Assembly (NCBI GenBank): GCA_015680685.1
Contig: MNCI01000984.1
Location: 357,997-393,802, forward strand
DNA length: 35,806 nucleotides
Origin: Gnetum montanum
Taxonomy: Eukaryota > Streptophyta > Gnetopsida > Gnetales > Gnetaceae
Direction of reading: 5' to 3'
A model generated the notes under the pieces. That model was not told where the DNA came from and did no database searches. It saw only the letters and a list, made by a program, of their open reading frames with translations. Of this stretch, positions 32,560 through 35,806 are shown piece by piece. Both the position numbers and the translations under genes were made by a program. Position 1 is the first letter of the stretch, and every line of letters begins with the position of its first letter.

Positions 32560-33430
32560 ATTCCCTTATAGTTGGTGGTAAGAAAGTTAAGCAAACGAAA
32601 AGGAAATTTAATCCATCATTTGAACCAACTATGGAAGCTAAGATTAATAAGTTATTTTAAGCCCAACTCATATATCCAGTTCGATATTTGACATGGCTTG
32701 CTAATGTTGTTTTAGGAAGGAAGAAGAATGGTGATAGTAGGCTTTGTGTGGATTTTAAAAATTTAAATGAAACCTCTAAAAAAGATAAGTACCCACTCCC
32801 TAGAATTGATGAAATATTGATCAAAGTAATGTGGTGGATAAGGGTGATAGATATAAAATAGCATTTATCACTAAATGGGGGACATTTGCTTACAAAAGAA
32901 TGCAATTCAGATTATCAAATGTTGGAGCTACTTTCCAAAGAGTAATGAACTTAGCTTTTAAAGAATTGATAGATAGATGAGTTCATTTTGGTTTATTTAG
33001 ATGATATCATAGTTTATTCAAAAAGGAAGGAAGATCATATTAGTCATCTCCAACAAGTTTTTGACAAATGTTGTGAATATGGTATTTCATTAAACCCTAA
33101 GAAATGTATCTTTGGGATTAAGTCTAGAAGTTTCCTAGGTCACATGATCTATTAAGAAGGAATTGCTATAGATGACACACAAATTTGAGCAATACAAAAT
33201 ATTGAACATTTGACAAACAAAATGTCTCTTAAATATTTCTTTGGAAAAATAAATTTTGTTAAGAAGTTTATCCCAAGATTCACAAAAATTACTAAGCCTT
33301 TGATGCATATGCTTAAGAAGGATATCACAGTAAGGAAAACACTGGAATCAGAGAAAGCTTTAGCTAAGATTGAAAGGGCTATTCAAGAAGCATCATACTT
33401 GGTACAACCAAGATTGAAGGAAGATTTCTG
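32560..33430 (+). pseudogene. Element E reverse transcriptase with an internal deletion
   Basis: Segments in order are FNPSFEPTMEAKINKLF, LTWLANVVLGRKKNGDSRLCV (31 bases later in the same frame: DFKNLNET), DKYPLPRIDEIL, then directly YKIAFITKWGTFAYKRM, NVGATFQRVMNLAFKELID, and VYLDDIIVYSK with the DD pair at 33000-33005. The palm block that carries the first catalytic Asp (FSGYNQ in relatives) is missing at about 32825-32855, a deletion of roughly 60 bases. Frameshifts lie near there and near 32980. The tail KYFFGKINFVKKFIPRFTKI follows at 33225-33290. Confidence 0.8.
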
Positions 33431-33785
33431 ATTATATGCTTTTGTCTCAAATGATTCAATTACTACTATTTTAACTAAAAAATACAAAGGTCAAGATGAA
33501 CCAATTTGATTTTTTGGGTATCAGTTAAAAGGTTCAAAATTAAATTATTCAGATCTAGAGAAATAAGCATTTGTAGTTATTAAAGCACTTCAGCATTTCA
33601 GATATTTCTTGGAAAGCCCATTGGTTTAGATTATGCTAACAAAACTTGTAGTTAAGCAATTCTTGGCTAAAAATGAGATTGAAGTGAAGAGAGGGAAATG
33701 GCTAATAAAACTTTAAGGTTTAAAATTTTCAATAGATATATGCAAGACTATTAAAGGAATGGGGTTAGCCAAGTTAATGGCTTGA
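33430..33785 (+). pseudogene. Element E RNase H (RT-linked)
   Basis: The reading YAFVSNDSITTILTKKYKGQ, FFGYQLKGSKLNYSDLEK, FVVIKALQHFRYFLES and KSIDIC-like tail follows the RT tail in the same frame with TAG/TAA/TGA interruptions. It matches the gypsy RNase H of the same polyprotein type and is followed directly by the integrase region. Confidence 0.7.
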
Positions 33786-33800
33786 GAAAATGAAATATGT

Positions 33801-35069
33801 GTGCTAAAAGCGCATGAAAGAAATTGGTATTATAAAATTCTAGAATTTGTAAACACAAAAAAGGTTTCAAATAATTTAACTACAAATAAGAAAAGAACTT
33901 TCCTCAAAAAGGCAATCAAGTTTGTGGTTAAGGATGAAATCTTATATAGAAAGGACTTCAAAGGGTTTTGCTGGAATGTGTTCATAATGATCAAATCAGT
34001 CTTATTTTGGAATAATTCCATGATCATTCTAATTTTTTTTTATGAGTCTCTTAAGTCCACTATGCAACATATACTTTGTTATGGTTTTTATTTTCTGAAC
34101 ATGTCCCAAGATATTAGTTCAAAAATTCAAAAATATTACAAGTGTTAGATTCATGAACTAGAAATAAAAAAGGCTAAAGCTCCCTTGAAAGCAGTAGTTT
34201 TCGATAGATCATTTAAGAAATGGGCTTTATATTTCATCAGTACATTTACTCCTTCAAACGTTGGGCATAAGCTTATTCTCATGAACATCGATTATTTTAC
34301 TAAATGGTCAAAAGAAAAAGCTCTAAGAAACTATTCAGCATTGGATGTGATTAGGTTCCTAGAAGATCAACTTCTAAGTTGCTTTGGTATGCCTAAATTT
34401 TTGGTATTTGGTAATGGACTTGCTTTTCAATCTGAGGAGTTTATAACATGGACATCAAAGGAATCCATCTTTCTATTTTCTTTCTCTAATTATTATCCTC
34501 AAAGAAATGGCTTACTTGAATACAAATAAGAAGCTTATTTCCTACATAAAAAACTTGATTAAGGAGAATCTAGGAAATTTGATTGATTATTTGCAATCTA
34601 TGTTTTGGATCAACCATACTAGATTTAAAAAGGCTATTGGAACGTCAACTTATAAATTAGTCTATGGATTTCCTGCAAGAGTTATGAATAAGATTATAAG
34701 GTTGGCCATTAATTTTGTACAAAGGTGCAGTGAAAAAATAGATAAAGACAAAAATTTCATGACCTTTCTTATTAGAAGGGAAGCTAAAATAGATAGAGCC
34801 AAGGATAACCTATTAGAAAATTCTTATCTAGTTAAAAGATGGTTCAATAGAAGGGCCATGAAAAGGACTTTTAAAGTTGGTGATATAGTGTCATTATGGA
34901 ATATGAAGAAACGTAATAAATTTGTAGCAAGATGGTTAGGTCTATTTTAGATTAAGAAGCATTTATCGGAAGACACATACAAGTTGTTCACATCAAGTGG
35001 AATGGAATTACAGCTTCCATATAATGTTTTGCACATAAAAACTTACTTTGAGCAACCACCCATAAGTTA
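33801..35069 (+). pseudogene. Element E integrase, catalytic Asp residues lost
   Basis: The N-terminal part reads KKAIKFVVKDEILYRKDFKGF, then a damaged zinc finger. The core reads KKWALYFISTFTPS where the first catalytic Asp is Tyr, FGMPKFLVFGNGLAFQ where the second Asp (family TDNG) is Gly, and NYYPQRNGLLEY where the Glu remains. The C-terminal module has FKVGDIVSLWN and ARWLGLF, and the frame ends at TAA 35067-35069 after a stop at 34948-34950. A frameshift near 34510 joins the two open parts. Confidence 0.8.
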
Positions 35070-35371
35070 AAATATATATTAATTAATAATATATACATGT
35101 ATATAGTAGTTAAATAATAACAATAATAATAATAAGCATACATAGTAATAAGTAACAAATTTTATTATGTAAGCCTTAATATATATATATATACTTATAT
35201 AATATTTAATCTTAATATGTATTTACATCCTATACATATGTTTAAGCATGTACATATGGTATCATAAAATATGTATACATTAGAGTATTAGTTTAAAAAT
35301 TAAATTCAAATTTTTAGTTTAAAATATTAAATTTATACTATCTCAAGTAATCATTACTTGTGATGTGTGTA

Positions 35372-35386
35372 AGTGGAAGTGGGGGT
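35372..35386 (+). promoter_or_regulatory. Polypurine tract
   Basis: AGTGGAAGTGGGGG-type purine run is followed by TTTGATAATTG, the usual form of the 3' end of plant gypsy internal regions. The 300 bases between the integrase end and this tract are AT-rich with (TA) and (AAT) simple repeats. Confidence 0.5.
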
Positions 35387-35387
35387 T

Positions 35388-35806
35388 TGATAATTGCATA
35401 GTGGTAAATTAATTTTAACAACCAAATAGTGGAAGTTAAATTAGCCAACCATATGATGATGGAAATCAAATAAGTTTTTGCTAAGTGGAAAATTGGTTGT
35501 TGGAATTTCAAATTTATCTTACACTATATAAAGAGATATGTATTACTTGAAAATATAACATCTCTCAATTCAACACTTCAGTGAGAAAAGAAAGTGAAGT
35601 GTTTAAGTGTGAGGTAGAACGATGGTTCTTGGAAAGATGGTAGCAAGAAGGCCTTTTATCCCATATGTTATAGGATGCTTCCTAGAGCATGTCATGAGAG
35701 CCTATTGTAAGGAAACTACCTATTGAGAATCTAGCGAAAACCCTTTCTTACATTGGCTTTCGGATGAGTTTAGTTTCCTCACTAGTGATCATTCAATACA
35801 TTCCAA
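35388..35806 (+). mobile_element. 3' LTR start, runs off the window
   Basis: It begins TGATAATTGC after the purine tract and has TATATAAAG at 35525-35533. It is non-coding and continues past the window edge. It is taken as the 3' LTR of element E by position, although I could not align it with the proposed 5' LTR. Confidence 0.45.

Noticed and set aside
22703-34150. A reassigned genetic code with TAG/TAA read as glutamine
   Set aside because: Stops also include TGA, frameshifts and lost catalytic residues occur in the same elements, and the families are plant elements with standard code. Decay by cytosine deamination explains the pattern.

Overview
The window is nuclear DNA of a land plant, most likely one with a large, retrotransposon-filled genome. 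The evidence is Ty3/gypsy elements of plant-specific lineages (Tat-type with a second RNase H, and Athila-type), tRNA primer-binding sites typical of plant LTR elements, and a gene with plant-type GT-AG introns and a TATA box. A gymnosperm is possible but not shown. I see no intact host gene, rRNA, tRNA or CRISPR array. Nearly everything is nested, decayed LTR retrotransposon sequence.

Region 1 (1-10248, clearly more GC-rich) is a Tat-type element, called A. Its pol (4180-7634, plus strand) reads RT, RNase H, additional RNase H (aRH), integrase. It carries one frameshift and four stops but keeps its catalytic residues. It is followed by a degenerate tandem repeat, a polypurine tract and an LTR-like segment ending at 10248. 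Where gag and protease are expected, immediately 5' of pol, there is instead a complete antisense gene (157-3551, minus strand). I reconstruct six exons whose phases all fit, with a TATA box at 3816-3824. It encodes a roughly 766-residue product whose second exon looks like an FCP1/NLI-interacting-factor phosphatase domain with the catalytic aspartates replaced. Three in-frame TAG codons break it. Its promoter side and first intron are built from an array of the palindromic motif GGCGTATACGCC, and a second array of the same motif lies in the 3' LTR region.

Region 2 (10249-16620, minus strand) is an Athila-like element, B, cut inside its integrase by element A. Reading right to left it has LTR, PBS, gag, protease, RT, RNase H and the start of integrase. 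Two more minus-strand LTRs of this family follow at about 19800-20638 and 21780-22450. A plus-strand relative, C, supplies a coiled-coil ORF (22703-23581), an LTR (24266-24961) with purine tract before it and PBS after it, and gag (25690-26830). A roughly 45-bp minisatellite lies at 17190-17640. Stretches 16625-17190, 17640-19790 and 26830-28380 hold nothing else I can identify.

Region 3 (about 28400-35806, plus strand) is element E, a different Ty3/gypsy lineage. A second RNase H lies between protease and RT, giving gag, PR, aRH, RT, RH, IN, instead of after RH as in element A. E is heavily decayed: protease, RT and integrase have each lost catalytic residues. A single N at 30078 sits between two near-identical 64-bp copies and looks like an assembly joint.

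The stop codons in the old elements are overwhelmingly TAG, TAA and TGA at positions that suit glutamine or arginine. This is the pattern expected from long-term deamination of methylated cytosine.
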